Shown here in pieces: positions 26,075 to 35,150 of a stretch of DNA of 64,000 bases. The stretch covers positions 62,001-126,000 of the forward strand of contig NZ_NISI01000013.1 in NCBI RefSeq assembly GCF_002205845.1. The letters run 5' to 3'. The position numbers and the translations under genes were made by a program. Source of the stretch: Roseateles puraquae. GTDB taxonomy: Bacteria; Pseudomonadota; Gammaproteobacteria; Burkholderiales; Burkholderiaceae_C. Numbering within the stretch: position 1 is the first letter of the stretch; each line of letters begins with the position of its first letter. The notes under the pieces were generated by a model that saw only the letters and a program-made list of their open reading frames with translations, searched no databases and was not told where the DNA came from.

Positions 26075-27022
26075 ATGTGGCCTCTGTCATCTCATCTCCG
26101 CGCCGCCAGCATCGTGCTGGCCCTGACCCTGCTGCAGCCGGCCTTCGCGCAGGACGGCAGCATCCATCCGATCCCCGCCCCACCCGAGCCGGGTGCGCTG
26201 CCCCTCGACACGGGCCCCGTGCCAGGCCAGACCGCGGCTGAGGGCTGGTTCCGCCAATGGGGCGAGCCCATGGTGCGCAACGTCAGCACGGCCACCCTGA
26301 CGCCCGTCCTGCCACCGCCCGGCCGTGCGACCGGTGCCGCCGTCATCGTGGCGCCGGGCGGCGCGTTCCGCTGGCTGTCCATGAACAACGAAGGCTGGAA
26401 GGTCGCGCGAGCCCTGGCTGACCAAGGTGTCGCCGCCTTCGTCCTCAAGTACCGGCTTCAGCCCACGCCGGCAGACGTGGCCGGCTTTCGCGACGCCATG
26501 GCGCGCAGCTTCGCAGCCGCCGGCAGCACGCCCGGCGACGGCCAACCGCCGCCGCCGCTGCCCGCCATGGACCTGCCGTTGGCCGACGCCCAGGCGGCAC
26601 ATGCGCTCATCCTGGCCCGCGCCAAGGAATGGGGCATCGACCCCGACCGCCTCGGCATGATCGGCTTCTCTGCCGGCGCCGCCCTCACGCTGCAGTCCGT
26701 GCTTCGCCCCCAGCCGCTCAAGCTGGCCTTCATCGCCCCCATCTACGGCGGCATGGGCCCGGTGCAGGTGCCCGCCAACGCGCCGCCGATGTTCAACGTG
26801 ATCGCGACCGACGACTTTCTCTTCCGCGGCCAGTTCGGCGTCGTCAAGTCGTGGTTCGAGGCGGGGCGGCCGGTCGAGTTCCACCTCTACCAGAACGGTG
26901 GGCATGGCTTCGGCCTCGGCTACCCCGGCAACACCGCCAACGGCTGGTTCCCGGTCTTCATGCGGTGGCTGGACGTGAACGGCTGGCTCAAGCCGCGTGC
27001 ACCGGCACCGGCCATCCGGTGA
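26075..27022 (+). CDS. Secreted alpha/beta hydrolase, acetylxylan-esterase type
   Basis: This 315-residue enzyme has a signal peptide (ending LQPAFA) and an alpha/beta fold with the oxyanion block IVAPGGAFRWLSMNNEG, nucleophile elbow GFSAGAA (Ser near residue 200), acid in VIATDDFLF and histidine in NGGHGFGLG. This is the pattern of BD-FAE-like acetylxylan or feruloyl esterases. It follows the GH3 gene closely on the same strand, so the two probably remove ester groups and sugars from plant hemicellulose together. The exact ester bond is inferred. Confidence 0.84.
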   Translation: MWPLSSHLRAASIVLALTLLQPAFAQDGSIHPIPAPPEPGALPLDTGPVPGQTAAEGWFRQWGEPMVRNVSTATLTPVLPPPGRATGAAVIVAPGGAFRWLSMNNEGWKVARALADQGVAAFVLKYRLQPTPADVAGFRDAMARSFAAAGSTPGDGQPPPPLPAMDLPLADAQAAHALILARAKEWGIDPDRLGMIGFSAGAALTLQSVLRPQPLKLAFIAPIYGGMGPVQVPANAPPMFNVIATDDFLFRGQFGVVKSWFEAGRPVEFHLYQNGGHGFGLGYPGNTANGWFPVFMRWLDVNGWLKPRAPAPAIR

Positions 27023-27134
27023 CCCCGCCGCGGATGTTCGAGAAAGCCTGATCGACGCTCACCTGCAGGCTGCTGGTTGCCGCCCGGCGGCGCCGCTACG
27101 GTCGGGCCTTTTGCCGGACCTCGCCGCCGTTGCC

Positions 27135-27725
27135 ATGATCCGACCTGAACCCTTCCGTGATGCCGCCGAGCGAGGCGACGGCATCTGTGTCGCCGAACTG
27201 CTGGCCCTGCACGGCCGCGCCACCTTGCCAGCCCTGTTGCTGGTCGTGGCCGTGCTCAGCAGCCTGCCTCTGGTGGGCCTGGGCACGGTGCTCAGCTTTG
27301 CCATGTTGGCCATCGCCTGGCAATGGCCGGCAAGGTCGGGCGCCACCTCACCGCACCGCTCGATGGCCCGGGTGCATGAACTGCGCCTGAACGCCCAGGG
27401 CGCACGCCGCTGCCTGCTGCTGCTGGCACGCCTGTACGACCTGGCGGGCAACCTGCTGCGCCGCCGCTGGCTGGCCTGGCGCCACCCCCGCACCGCACCG
27501 GCCTGGCGGCTGTGGATCGCCGCCATGGCCTTCCTCATCCTGCTGCCCATGCCCCTGGGCAACCTGCTGCCCTGCCTGAGCCTGGTGCTGCTCGCGCTGG
27601 GCTGGATCTACCGCGACGGCCTGGCCCTGGCCATGTCCCTGGTGATGGGCACCGCGGCGGTGGCCTTCTTCGCCTTCTCGGCGCATCTGCTGGTGGACCT
27701 CGTCGGCCAGTGGTGGCCGGCTTGA
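27135..27725 (+). CDS. ExoD-family membrane protein
   Basis: This 196-residue membrane protein carries the ExoD-family pattern: short N-terminal domain, PLVGLGTVLSFAMLAIAWQW, and a C-terminal pair of helices with LLPMPLGNLLPCLSLVLLALGWIYRDG. ExoD was described in rhizobia as affecting exopolysaccharide synthesis; its molecular role is unknown. ATG at 27135 gives a family-like N-terminus; the frame is open further upstream but that part looks non-coding. It is the last gene before the accessory strip of small unknown genes. Confidence 0.78.
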   Translation: MIRPEPFRDAAERGDGICVAELLALHGRATLPALLLVVAVLSSLPLVGLGTVLSFAMLAIAWQWPARSGATSPHRSMARVHELRLNAQGARRCLLLLARLYDLAGNLLRRRWLAWRHPRTAPAWRLWIAAMAFLILLPMPLGNLLPCLSLVLLALGWIYRDGLALAMSLVMGTAAVAFFAFSAHLLVDLVGQWWPA

Positions 27726-27891
27726 CGTGCGTCGCGCTGCATCGCGCGATGGCGTTCCGAACAGATCCAGCGCTTCGACGTACTCACCCTGCAAAGCCCG
27801 CAAGCTGACCTTTGGGCACTGCGGCTCGAAGGGTCACGATCGACCCTGAGCGGTCATCCGACTACCGTGATGGGCTTGCCGGAAAGCTATC

Positions 27892-28003
27892 CATCAACGT
27901 TCGAGTTGACCGGCAAGCACCGGGAGCGCGCCGGGAGGTGCACGATCACCCGCACGCTTTGCAGCGTGCGCCCGGTGCAGGTTTGTGTCAACGGACCTGT
28001 TAG
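27892..28003 (-). other. attC-like (integron cassette recombination site) folded sequence
   Basis: Read on the minus strand, this stretch starts at the stop codon of the small gene at 28000-28239 with CCTAACAGGTCCGTTGAC and ends with GGTCAACTCGAACGTTGATG. The inner boxes GTTGAC and GTCAAC are complementary and the middle can fold through GCACCGGG / CCCGGTGC and a GCACGC-TTTGCA-GCGTGC-like hairpin. This layout of outer box, inner box, stem, inner box, outer box within about 110 bases resembles cassette attC sites. The final box GTTGATG does not fully match GTTRRRY, so it may be decayed or a chance hairpin. The 166 bases between ExoD and this site hold no gene I can support. Confidence 0.4.
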
Positions 28004-28239
28004 GACTCACTCGCGTTCAGCTCCACGCGTGCGACCTGCCACTGGTTCCATGCGTCTCCGGGATCGATGTCGGGATATCCGCGCTTCTCTTCCAACGCGC
28101 GCTTCATATCTAGTGTCATCGTCATACAAACGGCATCGTCTCGGATACGCGAAACCTCGCTCTCTGTGAGCGGAGAGCCCTTCAGTTGCTCCGCACGCAG
28201 AAGAAGAGCGACAAGGGCAGGGATAGGAACGGGCACCAC
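28000..28239 (-). CDS. Small protein of unknown function
   Basis: This short soluble protein of at least 79 residues contains LLLRAEQLKGSPLTESEVSRI and GYPDIDPGDAWNQWQVARVEL, which read like a real folded protein rather than random GC-rich sequence. I do not recognise a named domain. The frame stays open upstream to 28311, adding IGILRNLFGAKRSDPPDPAKD; there GGAG stands six bases before an ATA codon, the position of a start, while the listed start is a GTG pair preceded by AGAGG. The stop codon lies at the beginning of the attC-like sequence, as in integron cassettes. Confidence 0.6.
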   Translation of the reverse strand: MVPVPIPALVALLLRAEQLKGSPLTESEVSRIRDDAVCMTMTLDMKRALEEKRGYPDIDPGDAWNQWQVARVELNASES

Positions 28240-28413
28240 GGCCTCTTCATCCTTCGCCGGATCAGGTGGGTCGGATCGCTTTGCGCCGAACAGGTTCCTC
28301 AGGATGCCTATGTGGAGCTCCGTCTAGTTGTAAGCACTTCTTTAGCGATCACCTTATCACTGGTCCCCGGCGGCGGTCACTGGCAAGGGGTCGCTCCTCG
28401 CCGCAACCAGCCC

Positions 28414-28725
28414 TCAGCCTGCAGCGCGCCACCAAGCACCAGACAGAAACGCTTCAGGCACAGGCTGAGCCAGCGGGTCCTCGATGCCGAGAGCCGCCAG
28501 TTCGTCAAACCATCGCGTACGAAGTGAGGCTGGCAACTCGGAGCCGCACCACGGGCAATAGGCGATATCCACGGAGCCTGAACCGCCGTCGTGAACGCGT
28601 AGCCCGTACTCCCGAAACTTGTCCGAGTAGCAGATGATGGAATCCGGGCATGAATCCAGGTCGGGATGGTCAGAGCATATGAACTCGACCTGATCTTGCA
28701 TCCTGGTGCAGCAGTGTTGGGCCAT
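28414..28725 (-). CDS. Small cysteine-rich protein, DUF6980-like
   Basis: This 103-residue protein begins MAQHCCTRM and contains CSDHPDLDSCPDSIICYS, EYGLRVHDGGSGSVDIAYCPWCG and RTRWFDELAALGIEDP. The CPWCG knuckle with upstream cysteines suggests a small metal-binding fold. The pattern matches a family of short bacterial hypotheticals (DUF6980). Function is unknown. It sits in the accessory strip and is transcribed with its minus-strand neighbours or alone. Confidence 0.75.
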   Translation of the reverse strand: MAQHCCTRMQDQVEFICSDHPDLDSCPDSIICYSDKFREYGLRVHDGGSGSVDIAYCPWCGSELPASLRTRWFDELAALGIEDPLAQPVPEAFLSGAWWRAAG

Positions 28726-28758
28726 TCGGTTTACCGGCAGCGTGCAGCGGGCGCCTAG

Positions 28759-28800
28759 GCTACTCGAAAGCGGCCTTTTGGCGACCGCCGCTCCTGGCCG
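28759..28800 (-). repeat. Diverged 42-bp intergenic repeat, copy 1
   Basis: On the minus strand it begins CGGCCAGGAGCGGCGGTCGC and ends in CGAGTAGC. It lies in the 199-base gap downstream of the lipoprotein gene at 28925-29542; no gene is supported elsewhere in that gap. Two further 42-base copies occur at 29594 and 30264. Confidence 0.55.
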
Positions 28801-28924
28801 GTCCCGGCCATCCTGGTGCCGGCCGGCTCAGGATGACGGGCAAGGCTCCTGGACACTGCCACTGTGACGATCGGGCAGGGGCCGCGCTGTAGGTTCGCTG
28901 CCCTCAGGCCAACTGGGCGACTAG

Positions 28925-29542
28925 TCACCAGGGCCCGCGGTAGCAACGCTTTGCTACCGCGGGCCTGAGCGTGATTGGCGGAAAAGCTGTGGTCACCGAG
29001 TTCACTGCCATCTGCGGCAAGCGCAGCTCCACAGGCCCTGCCTCGTACGGTTCGTCGAACACCACGAAAGGCAGCCTGCTGCCAGGCAGCCTGTAAGGAC
29101 GGTTGACGAGCCAGGAAGCCTGCCCCGGTTCAGAAGAGCCGACTTCGGTGACGCCTACCTTGAACGCCTTGGGCCGGAGGGCGATGGAACGGAGAGTTGC
29201 CCCCGCGCCGTCGCGGACCTGCACCAGCGCATCGAGGAATGCGAAGCGGGTTCCCGGTGACACGATGACCGTGCCGCACAAGGTGCCCGGAAGCAAGCGA
29301 CGTGTGTCGCTGCCTAGGCAGGGTTCAAGCCAGAGCGCGATCGCCCCGCCTTCAAGGAACAGCGCGTCGTACTCCGATTGCCTATCCACGGAGAACACGG
29401 CCGTGGGCGACGCGCTGGGCTGCAGCAACTGCTGGTCGCTACAGGTACCCGATGCACACCCCGCCAAGCCGATCAACAGCGCAGACCAGACCAGCAGCCG
29501 TTCGCCAGAGGCAAGCGCAGGAGGGAGTTTTTGCTTGAGCAT
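28925..29542 (-). CDS. Predicted lipoprotein of unknown function
   Basis: This 205-residue protein has a signal peptide ending in the lipobox LAGC, so it is probably a lipoprotein. The mature part (YDALFLEGGAIALWLEPCLGSDTRRLLPGTLCGTVIVSPGTRF) contains paired cysteines but no domain I recognise. It is one of several minus-strand genes in this strip with lower GC than the surrounding genome. A 42-bp repeat lies downstream. Confidence 0.65.
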   Translation of the reverse strand: MLKQKLPPALASGERLLVWSALLIGLAGCASGTCSDQQLLQPSASPTAVFSVDRQSEYDALFLEGGAIALWLEPCLGSDTRRLLPGTLCGTVIVSPGTRFAFLDALVQVRDGAGATLRSIALRPKAFKVGVTEVGSSEPGQASWLVNRPYRLPGSRLPFVVFDEPYEAGPVELRLPQMAVNSVTTAFPPITLRPAVAKRCYRGPW

Positions 29543-29593
29543 GTTCTAGCGGCGCGGAAGTCGGGCCTGCCTCGTGAAGTGATGCAGGAACAG

Positions 29594-29635
29594 CCTACCC
29601 GAGACCGGCCATTGGTCATCAGCCGCTCCTGGCCG
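29594..29635 (-). repeat. Diverged 42-bp intergenic repeat, copy 2
   Basis: On the minus strand it begins CGGCCAGGAGCGGCTGATGA and ends CGGGTAGG. It lies in the 117-base gap between the genes at 28925-29542 and 29660-30220. The first 13 bases are identical to copy 1; the inner part has drifted. Confidence 0.55.
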
Positions 29636-29659
29636 ACAGCAGTAGTGGCGGGCAAGACC

Positions 29660-30220
29660 TCATTGCGGGGAGGGCCGCTCCAGGACTACGAGTCCCTGCC
29701 GGGACAGATACACAAGCTTGCCGTCTTTCACAGTGACATCCGCAATGTCAGCCCCATCCGAGAGAACGAAATCATCAACGAGGTTGAATGAATCGCCGCT
29801 CTTCCTAAAAAGCAAGAAACGCGTACGTCCCGCCTGGGGTACCTCGACACCAAACAACGACAGCGCTGAGCCACCCGGCAGGATGCGTTCGCCGTAAGCC
29901 TGAAGGCCGTAACCCGGAAACTTCAGCCTGAGCAATGCTGCGACCATGAGGCGGCGGTCAGGAAACCCCGTCGGCAACGGCGTCGACTCAACCAGCTTCG
30001 CCACTCTGGCAGCTTCACCGGGAGCGAGATTGTTCAAGTCGTTGCTGAACTCGTCGTAGTCTTGGTAAGACTTGCGAAGCTTGACCGTATGCCCCTGGTA
30101 CACGAGGGAGTCTCCGAACCCAACCGTGCCATCAGCGGCATAGCAAAGCGATACCGGAATCGCGATACAACAAGTTAGTGCAAAGCGACGACCCAATGCC
30201 TGCCTAGAGTCTCTCGTCAT
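29660..30220 (-). CDS. Predicted secreted protein of unknown function
   Basis: This 186-residue protein starts with a signal peptide (RRFALTCCIAIPVSLCYA) followed by a soluble domain containing VYQGHTVKLRKSYQDYDEFSNDLNNL and FGVEVPQAGRTRFLLFRKSGDSFNLVDDFVLSDGADIADVTV. The second half looks like beta-strands. No family is recognised. Its composition differs from the GC-rich core genes, suggesting acquisition with the rest of the strip. Confidence 0.65.
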   Translation of the reverse strand: MTRDSRQALGRRFALTCCIAIPVSLCYAADGTVGFGDSLVYQGHTVKLRKSYQDYDEFSNDLNNLAPGEAARVAKLVESTPLPTGFPDRRLMVAALLRLKFPGYGLQAYGERILPGGSALSLFGVEVPQAGRTRFLLFRKSGDSFNLVDDFVLSDGADIADVTVKDGKLVYLSRQGLVVLERPSPQ

Positions 30221-30263
30221 GATGTGATAGGCGGTAGTTCAACCGCAGGCCGATGCTATGCGA

Positions 30264-30305
30264 GCCGCCGGAAAACAGCCGTTCGCCGCCGACCACTCCT
30301 GGCCG
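30264..30305 (-). repeat. Diverged 42-bp intergenic repeat, copy 3
   Basis: On the minus strand it begins CGGCCAGGAGTGGTCGGCGG and ends CCGGCGGC. It lies in the gap downstream of the gene at 30353-30856 and is the most diverged copy. A separate small hairpin (GCGGT...ACCGC, 30231-30246) follows before the next gene start. Confidence 0.5.
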
Positions 30306-30352
30306 CAAGCCGCCGCCAGGCGTCCGCCCCCCGTGCAAAGCGCTCCGCCCTG

Positions 30353-30856
30353 CTAACGCTGCGCGCGCACGCACGAGACCTTGCCCACCCAGCCCTTCTG
30401 AATCTGGGGCACCATCTCGCACAGCAGGTCACTCTCCTCCACCGTGACGCCCCAGTAGAGCATCCGTGTCTCGCGCTCTTCAGGTTTGCCGCGCCCCAGC
30501 ACCATGTAGGTGACGAAGGTCGGCTGGTTGGCGAACAAGCGCGCCATGCGCGAGTCAAGCTCTGTCTTGCACTCAATGGATTTCACTGTGCCAGTGACTC
30601 CTTTGCGAGCGCTGGCGTCAATCACGGTCTGCACCATCTTGGCGGCGGCAGCGTCGCACTCCGTCTGGCTCGCGGTGGCCACCAACACCACCGAATTGAT
30701 GACGCGGCCGCTGTCGCCCTTGAGGTCGACCTTGGTCTCGGCGTACACCGGCCGCTCGATGACGGCGGGGTTGGCCTGCTGCTGGCGTTGCTGCCGCGTC
30801 TTGTAGGCGAAAAAGGCCGCCGCGGCGACGATCAGCACGAGGATGATTTTCTTCAT
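30353..30856 (-). CDS. Membrane-anchored protein of unknown function
   Basis: This 167-residue protein has one N-terminal membrane helix (IILVLIVAAAAFFAYKT), a Gln/Arg-rich linker and a soluble domain (VINSVVLVATASQTECDAAAAKMVQTVIDASARKG, ...SIECKTELDSRMARLFANQPTFVTYM). Four cysteines in the soluble part may pair in the periplasm. No family is recognised. ATG at 30856 opens directly into the helix. The 219 bases between this gene and the ribonucleotide reductase gene hold no feature I can support. Confidence 0.68.
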   Translation of the reverse strand: MKKIILVLIVAAAAFFAYKTRQQRQQQANPAVIERPVYAETKVDLKGDSGRVINSVVLVATASQTECDAAAAKMVQTVIDASARKGVTGTVKSIECKTELDSRMARLFANQPTFVTYMVLGRGKPEERETRMLYWGVTVEESDLLCEMVPQIQKGWVGKVSCVRAQR

Positions 30857-31075
30857 GGGCTTTGCGGGTGGAAGGCGGCGCGAAGTATCCCGGCTGCGCC
30901 GGACCTTCTCCGACGACTTTGAAGAATGCCGCCACGTGCAGGCAGAGCGAGTCCGGCCTGCGAGACCCACAGGGGCTGCAACGGCCGCTCAGCCACATGA
31001 AGCCGGCGCTTGATCAAGGCCCGGCACGAAAAGCTCTCAGGCCAGAGCACTCACAAGACCCGGCCTCCCCAGGCC

Positions 31076-34000
31076 TCAGCCGCACTGCCCCACATAGCCG
31101 CAGGCGGTGCAGAAGTCGCAACCGTCCTTGTGGATCATGGTGGCGTTGCCGCACTCCGGGCAGGGCTTGCCGGCCTGCACCTGCAAGCTGCCGGCGGGTG
31201 CGCCGAGCTTGGGCGCGGGGGTCTGCAGCAGGCCCATGTCGTTGAGCGGCTGGCCGGCTTCGTCGAGGATGCCCAGCATGGCGTAGCGGTGGATGATGAG
31301 CCGGGCCACATAGGCCACGGTGGACGGCCACACCTGCTGGCGGCGCTCGCCACTGAGCGAAGGCACCGGCGCCATGAAGTGGCCCAGCGGCTCGCCCACG
31401 TTGAGCAGCTTGCGCAGCTTCATCGCGATCCAGCCCGGGTCCATGACCCGCATGTCCAGGCTCAGCAGGCGTGCCAGCCCATCCAGCGCCTTGGGGTAGT
31501 TGCCCGAGAAGCCCATCGCGCAGGGCCGCGTGACCGAGCCGCCTTCCGGCGTGGGCAGCACGACTTCCTTCAAGGTCAGCGTGAACTGCTCGTTCGTGGC
31601 CGGGTTGTCCACGTCGACCGCCCAGGCCAGCGTGCCGCTCACGCTGGTGCGCGGCTCGTTGCGGCTGAACATGGCGTCGACCACCGGCGTCGGGCCGCCT
31701 TCCGCCAGCGCGCCGAGCTGCTCGCAGCGCCAGCGGATGACGGCCGCCGTGGCCGCTACGACACCCGGGAAGAGGCGCTTCTCGCCGCCCGGCGGCATGG
31801 GCATCTCGAAGGCCCGCTCCTCGGCCACGGTGGCCAGCGCGTCGAGCTTGAGGCGCAGCCAGGCAGCGTCGTTCGTGCGCAGGTCGGTGGACAGCGTCTT
31901 GGCCAGCGCCGACAGGCCCCGCGGCTGCTCGGCGCCGTTGACCCACACCTCGAACGGCAGGTTGCGGCCGAACAGGCCGCCATCCGGCCCGTCCAGCGGC
32001 AGCTCGCCAATGAAGAGGGCGAAGTCGCCGTGCGGATGCTGGATGAGGTAGCTCCAGGCCGGGTTGCCGCCAGGCATCTCGGGGCGGCTGGGCCAGCGCA
32101 GCGAGGCGACCACGGCCTGCGGCAGCCGCTCGACCTTCAAGCGCTGGTTGGTGCCATCAACGTCGGCCTTCAGCGGCTCCGGCTGCTTGACCTCCGGCGT
32201 GACCGACAGCACCGACCCCAGCACGCTGTTGGGCCGGTAAGTGGCCAGGCCCTTGAGCTTGGACTGCCAGGCCTGAACGTAGAGGTCCTGGAAGTCTTCG
32301 TACGGGTAGTCGGCCGGCACGTTGACCGTCTTGCTGATGGAGGTGTCAATGTAGGGCGCCACCGCCGCGACCATGGCGGCATGGTCCGCCGCGCTCAACT
32401 CCAGCGCCGTGACGAAGGCTTCGCTCAAGGGCGCGTCGGCGCCGAACAGGTGGCGGTACAGGCGCCAGGCGTGGTCTTCGACCTGGTACTCCTTGAATCC
32501 GCCGCCTTCGCTTTGCGGCAGGCGCTTCTTGCGGGTGTAGGCCCACGAGAAGGCAGGCTCGATGCCGTTGGAGGCGTTGTCCGCGAAGGCCAGGCTGATG
32601 GTGCCCGTGGGCGCGATGGACAGCAGATGGCTGTTGCGCAGACCCTGGCTGCGGATCTTGTCCTTCAGGGCCTGCGGCAGGCGCGAGGCAAAGCCGCCGC
32701 CCGAGAGATAGAGGTCGGCATTGAACAGCGGGAAGCTGCCGCGCTCCACGGCGAGGTCGCTGGACGCGGCATAGGCGGCGTCGCGCATCAGCTCGGAGAT
32801 GCGGCTGGCCATGTCGCGCGCGGCGGGCGTGTCGTAGCGCAGGTTGAGCATGACGAGGGCATCGCCCAGCCCGGTGAACCCGAGGCCCACGCGGCGCTTG
32901 TTGGCGGCCTCCTGGGCCTGCGCGGGCAGCGGCCAGGGCGTCACGTCGAGCACGTTATCGAGCATGCGGGTGGCCACCGCCACCACCTCGACAAAACCGG
33001 CTTCGTCGAACACGGGCTTGGCGCTGAAGGGGTCACGCACGAAGCGCGTCAAGTCGATGGAGCCGAGGCAGCAGCAGCCGTAGGGCGGAAGGGGTTGCTC
33101 AGCACAGTTGTGCACATAAAGCCCGTTGGCGTCGAAGGCGTGCACATGCTCGACCGTCACGTCGTAGACGGGCTCGACGCCATCGGGCTCGACGGCCTGA
33201 ACGGTCGCCGTGAAGCGCTCGCGGTTGAGCTGGCGCCGGTAGCTGCCGAGCAGCTCAGCCAGGCGCACCTGCTTGGCGGTGTCTTCAAAGCCGACGAGAT
33301 CGGCGAAGCGCTGCAGGTTGTCGCCACTGATGACGAGCTCATGCACGGCGCGGCGCTCGTACTCGCGTTCACCACCTTGGCCATCGGGCAGAGACTGAGG
33401 GCCCGCCGGATGCCGTTCCCGATAGATGGACGAGGCGATGCCCAGTCGCCCGAGCATGCGCTGCACGGCCTGCAGTTGTGCGAGATCGGCCTGGGTCAGG
33501 CGCACGCTGACACCCTTGTCCTGCGTGCCCTGCACCGAGCCGTCGGCGTCGAACAGCCCGCGCAGCAAACCCCGATGGAAGTCTGACGAGGTCGCCTCCA
33601 TGGCCGGGGTGATGCGCTTGTTGCCGACGTTCGCCCCCAGGCTGAAGGCCAGGTCACGCAGCCCGGTCGACGCCAGCCGCGCCTCACCGCGACCCGCGAT
33701 CGGACGCTGCCAACCTGCGAAGTCGGCGCGACTCGCGATGGCTGCACGCATGGCGGTCTCGGCGGCTTGCATGATGCCTTCTGTGCTCGCCGGGCGGTGC
33801 CAGACGTCGCTGCCGACGGCCTTGAGCTCCGGGCCCCAGACTGAGAGCACCGCCTTGTCAGCCTTGAGCGTGCCGTCCCCGATCAACAACCCCAGCAAAT
33901 AGCCTTCGGCCTCGGTACGCGGGCCTTCCCATCCGGCAAGCGGGCGGTGGTCGTGCAGCATCAGCTCGTCGCCCGCCACCACGTCGCCGGCCGCCACCCA

Positions 34001-35116
34001 TTGCGTCTCGACGAGGTAGCGCGTCTTGCGCTTGACGCGACGCACCGGATGGTCAGCGGTGAGGCGGAGCTGATGGCCCTCGCGGGTCTGCAGGCGCAAC
34101 ACGGGCTTGGTGCCCGTGGCGAAGAAGCCGGCCGACTCCGTGGCGTAGGCCTTGCCGTCGACGACGGCATGGAAGGGTTGGCCGATCAGGTCACGAACCA
34201 GGCGCGGGCCGTCGCTGGTCATCGTCCAGGTGTCGGCCGTCACGCAGGGGTTGGTCGCCGCGATGGTTTCGCAGTAATGCAGGTTGTTGTCGGCGTTGAT
34301 GCGGTCCAGGAAGAGCACGCCGGGCTCGGCGTGGTCGTAGGTGGAGCGCATGACCTGGTCCCACAGGTCGCGGGCGCGCACCTTGCGGTAGACCCACAGG
34401 CCGTCGCCGCGCTGGTAGGCGCCGGCCTCCACCTGCTCGGCACTCGGCTGGGCCTTGTGCACCAGTTCCACCTCGCCGTCGGCCTGCACGGCCTGCATGA
34501 AGGCGTCGGTCACGCCGACCGAGATGTTGAAGTTGCGCAGGTCGCCCTGGTCCTTGGCGTGGATGAAGGCTTCGATGTCGGGATGGTCGCAGCGCAGCAC
34601 GCCCATCTGGGCGCCGCGGCGGCTGCCGGCGCTTTCGACCGTCTCGCAGCTGCGGTCGAAGACCCGCATGTAGCTGATCGGGCCCGAGGCATGGCTGCGC
34701 GTGGAGCCGACCCAGGCGCCGGCCGGGCGGATGCGGGAGAAGTCGTAGCCGACGCCGCCGCCGCGGCGCATGGTTTCGGCGGCTTCGGTCAGCGCGGTGT
34801 AGATGCCAGGCACGCCGTCTTCGGCGGTGGCAATGGAGTCGCCCACCGGCTGCACGAAGCAGTTGATCAGCGTGGCCGACAGCTCGGTCCCGGCGGCCGA
34901 CATGATGCGGCCGGCTGGCACGAAGCCGCGCTGCTGCGCCTGCAGGAAGGCCGCGGCCCAGCGGGCGCGCTCGGCGGGTTTTTCGGCCTGGGCGAGCGCG
35001 CGGGCGACACGCTCGCGCAGTTCGTCAGGCGTCTGCTCGCCGCCCTTGGCGTATTTCTCGAGGAGGACTTCGCTGGAGATGTCCTGCACGGGCAGGTCGG
35101 TGGTGCTGCTGCTCAT
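31076..35116 (-). CDS. nrdJ: Adenosylcobalamin-dependent (class II) ribonucleotide reductase containing an intein
   Basis: The precursor is 1346 residues; after removal of the 380-residue intein the enzyme would be about 966. It reduces ribonucleotides to deoxyribonucleotides using B12 instead of an iron cofactor. The N-terminal cysteine of the redox pair is in LINCFVQPV, the radical-site NPCAEQ motif is restored only after splicing, and [23 protein letters not shown] is the phosphate-binding block. The C-terminus has a TSCPD-type domain and a zinc-ribbon-like tail (CPECG...CTACG). ATG at 35116 precedes the conserved region; an in-frame extension upstream is not family-like. A LexA-like box sits 18 bases upstream. 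No cobalamin riboswitch is seen in the leader. Confidence 0.94.
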   Translation of the reverse strand: MSSSTTDLPVQDISSEVLLEKYAKGGEQTPDELRERVARALAQAEKPAERARWAAAFLQAQQRGFVPAGRIMSAAGTELSATLINCFVQPVGDSIATAEDGVPGIYTALTEAAETMRRGGGVGYDFSRIRPAGAWVGSTRSHASGPISYMRVFDRSCETVESAGSRRGAQMGVLRCDHPDIEAFIHAKDQGDLRNFNISVGVTDAFMQAVQADGEVELVHKAQPSAEQVEAGAYQRGDGLWVYRKVRARDLWDQVMRSTYDHAEPGVLFLDRINADNNLHYCETIAATNPCVTADTWTMTSDGPRLVRDLIGQPFHAVVDGKAYATESAGFFATGTKPVLRLQTREGHQLRLTADHPVRRVKRKTRYLVETQWVAAGDVVAGDELMLHDHRPLAGWEGPRTEAEGYLLGLLIGDGTLKADKAVLSVWGPELKAVGSDVWHRPASTEGIMQAAETAMRAAIASRADFAGWQRPIAGRGEARLASTGLRDLAFSLGANVGNKRITPAMEATSSDFHRGLLRGLFDADGSVQGTQDKGVSVRLTQADLAQLQAVQRMLGRLGIASSIYRERHPAGPQSLPDGQGGEREYERRAVHELVISGDNLQRFADLVGFEDTAKQVRLAELLGSYRRQLNRERFTATVQAVEPDGVEPVYDVTVEHVHAFDANGLYVHNCAEQPLPPYGCCCLGSIDLTRFVRDPFSAKPVFDEAGFVEVVAVATRMLDNVLDVTPWPLPAQAQEAANKRRVGLGFTGLGDALVMLNLRYDTPAARDMASRISELMRDAAYAASSDLAVERGSFPLFNADLYLSGGGFASRLPQALKDKIRSQGLRNSHLLSIAPTGTISLAFADNASNGIEPAFSWAYTRKKRLPQSEGGGFKEYQVEDHAWRLYRHLFGADAPLSEAFVTALELSAADHAAMVAAVAPYIDTSISKTVNVPADYPYEDFQDLYVQAWQSKLKGLATYRPNSVLGSVLSVTPEVKQPEPLKADVDGTNQRLKVERLPQAVVASLRWPSRPEMPGGNPAWSYLIQHPHGDFALFIGELPLDGPDGGLFGRNLPFEVWVNGAEQPRGLSALAKTLSTDLRTNDAAWLRLKLDALATVAEERAFEMPMPPGGEKRLFPGVVAATAAVIRWRCEQLGALAEGGPTPVVDAMFSRNEPRTSVSGTLAWAVDVDNPATNEQFTLTLKEVVLPTPEGGSVTRPCAMGFSGNYPKALDGLARLLSLDMRVMDPGWIAMKLRKLLNVGEPLGHFMAPVPSLSGERRQQVWPSTVAYVARLIIHRYAMLGILDEAGQPLNDMGLLQTPAPKLGAPAGSLQVQAGKPCPECGNATMIHKDGCDFCTACGYVGQCG
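33107..34246 (-). mobile_element. LAGLIDADG intein in nrdJ (380 residues)
   Basis: The insertion starts at Cys1 (residue 291 of the precursor, CVTADTW) and ends with VHN, followed by Cys+1 of the host in CAEQPLPP. Splicing motifs are present: block A CVTADTW, block B with the TADH histidine, block [13 protein letters not shown] and block G LYVHN. Between the splicing halves are both LAGLIDADG motifs, [11 protein letters not shown] (about 33872-33904) and [12 protein letters not shown] (about 33537-33573), each with its acidic catalytic residue, so the homing endonuclease looks intact. The frame is unbroken throughout. It splits the host motif N-P-C-A-E, so the reductase cannot work until the intein is removed. 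Confidence 0.93.
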
Positions 35117-35134
35117 TGTTCTGGGCCCCGGATA

Positions 35135-35150
35135 CTGGATGAAAAAACAG
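35135..35150. promoter_or_regulatory. LexA-like SOS box upstream of nrdJ
   Basis: On the minus strand the site reads CTGTTTTTTCATCCAG: CTG, ten bases, CAG, with an AT-rich centre, the spacing of the LexA operator used in beta- and gamma-proteobacteria (CTG-N10-CAG). One half is the full CTGT. It lies 18 bases upstream of the nrdJ start codon, where bound LexA would block transcription. An A/T-rich 16-mer of this form is uncommon in such GC-rich DNA. Confidence 0.55.

Noticed and set aside
28755-28946. 63-codon minus-strand frame between two small genes
   Set aside because: It spans the 42-bp repeat, overlaps the stop end of the lipoprotein gene and shows no coding signature or ribosome site.
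31010-33586. Long plus-strand frame opposite nrdJ
   Set aside because: It is antisense to the reductase and intein coding sequence and has no recognisable domain; the minus-strand protein shows clear active-site and splicing motifs.
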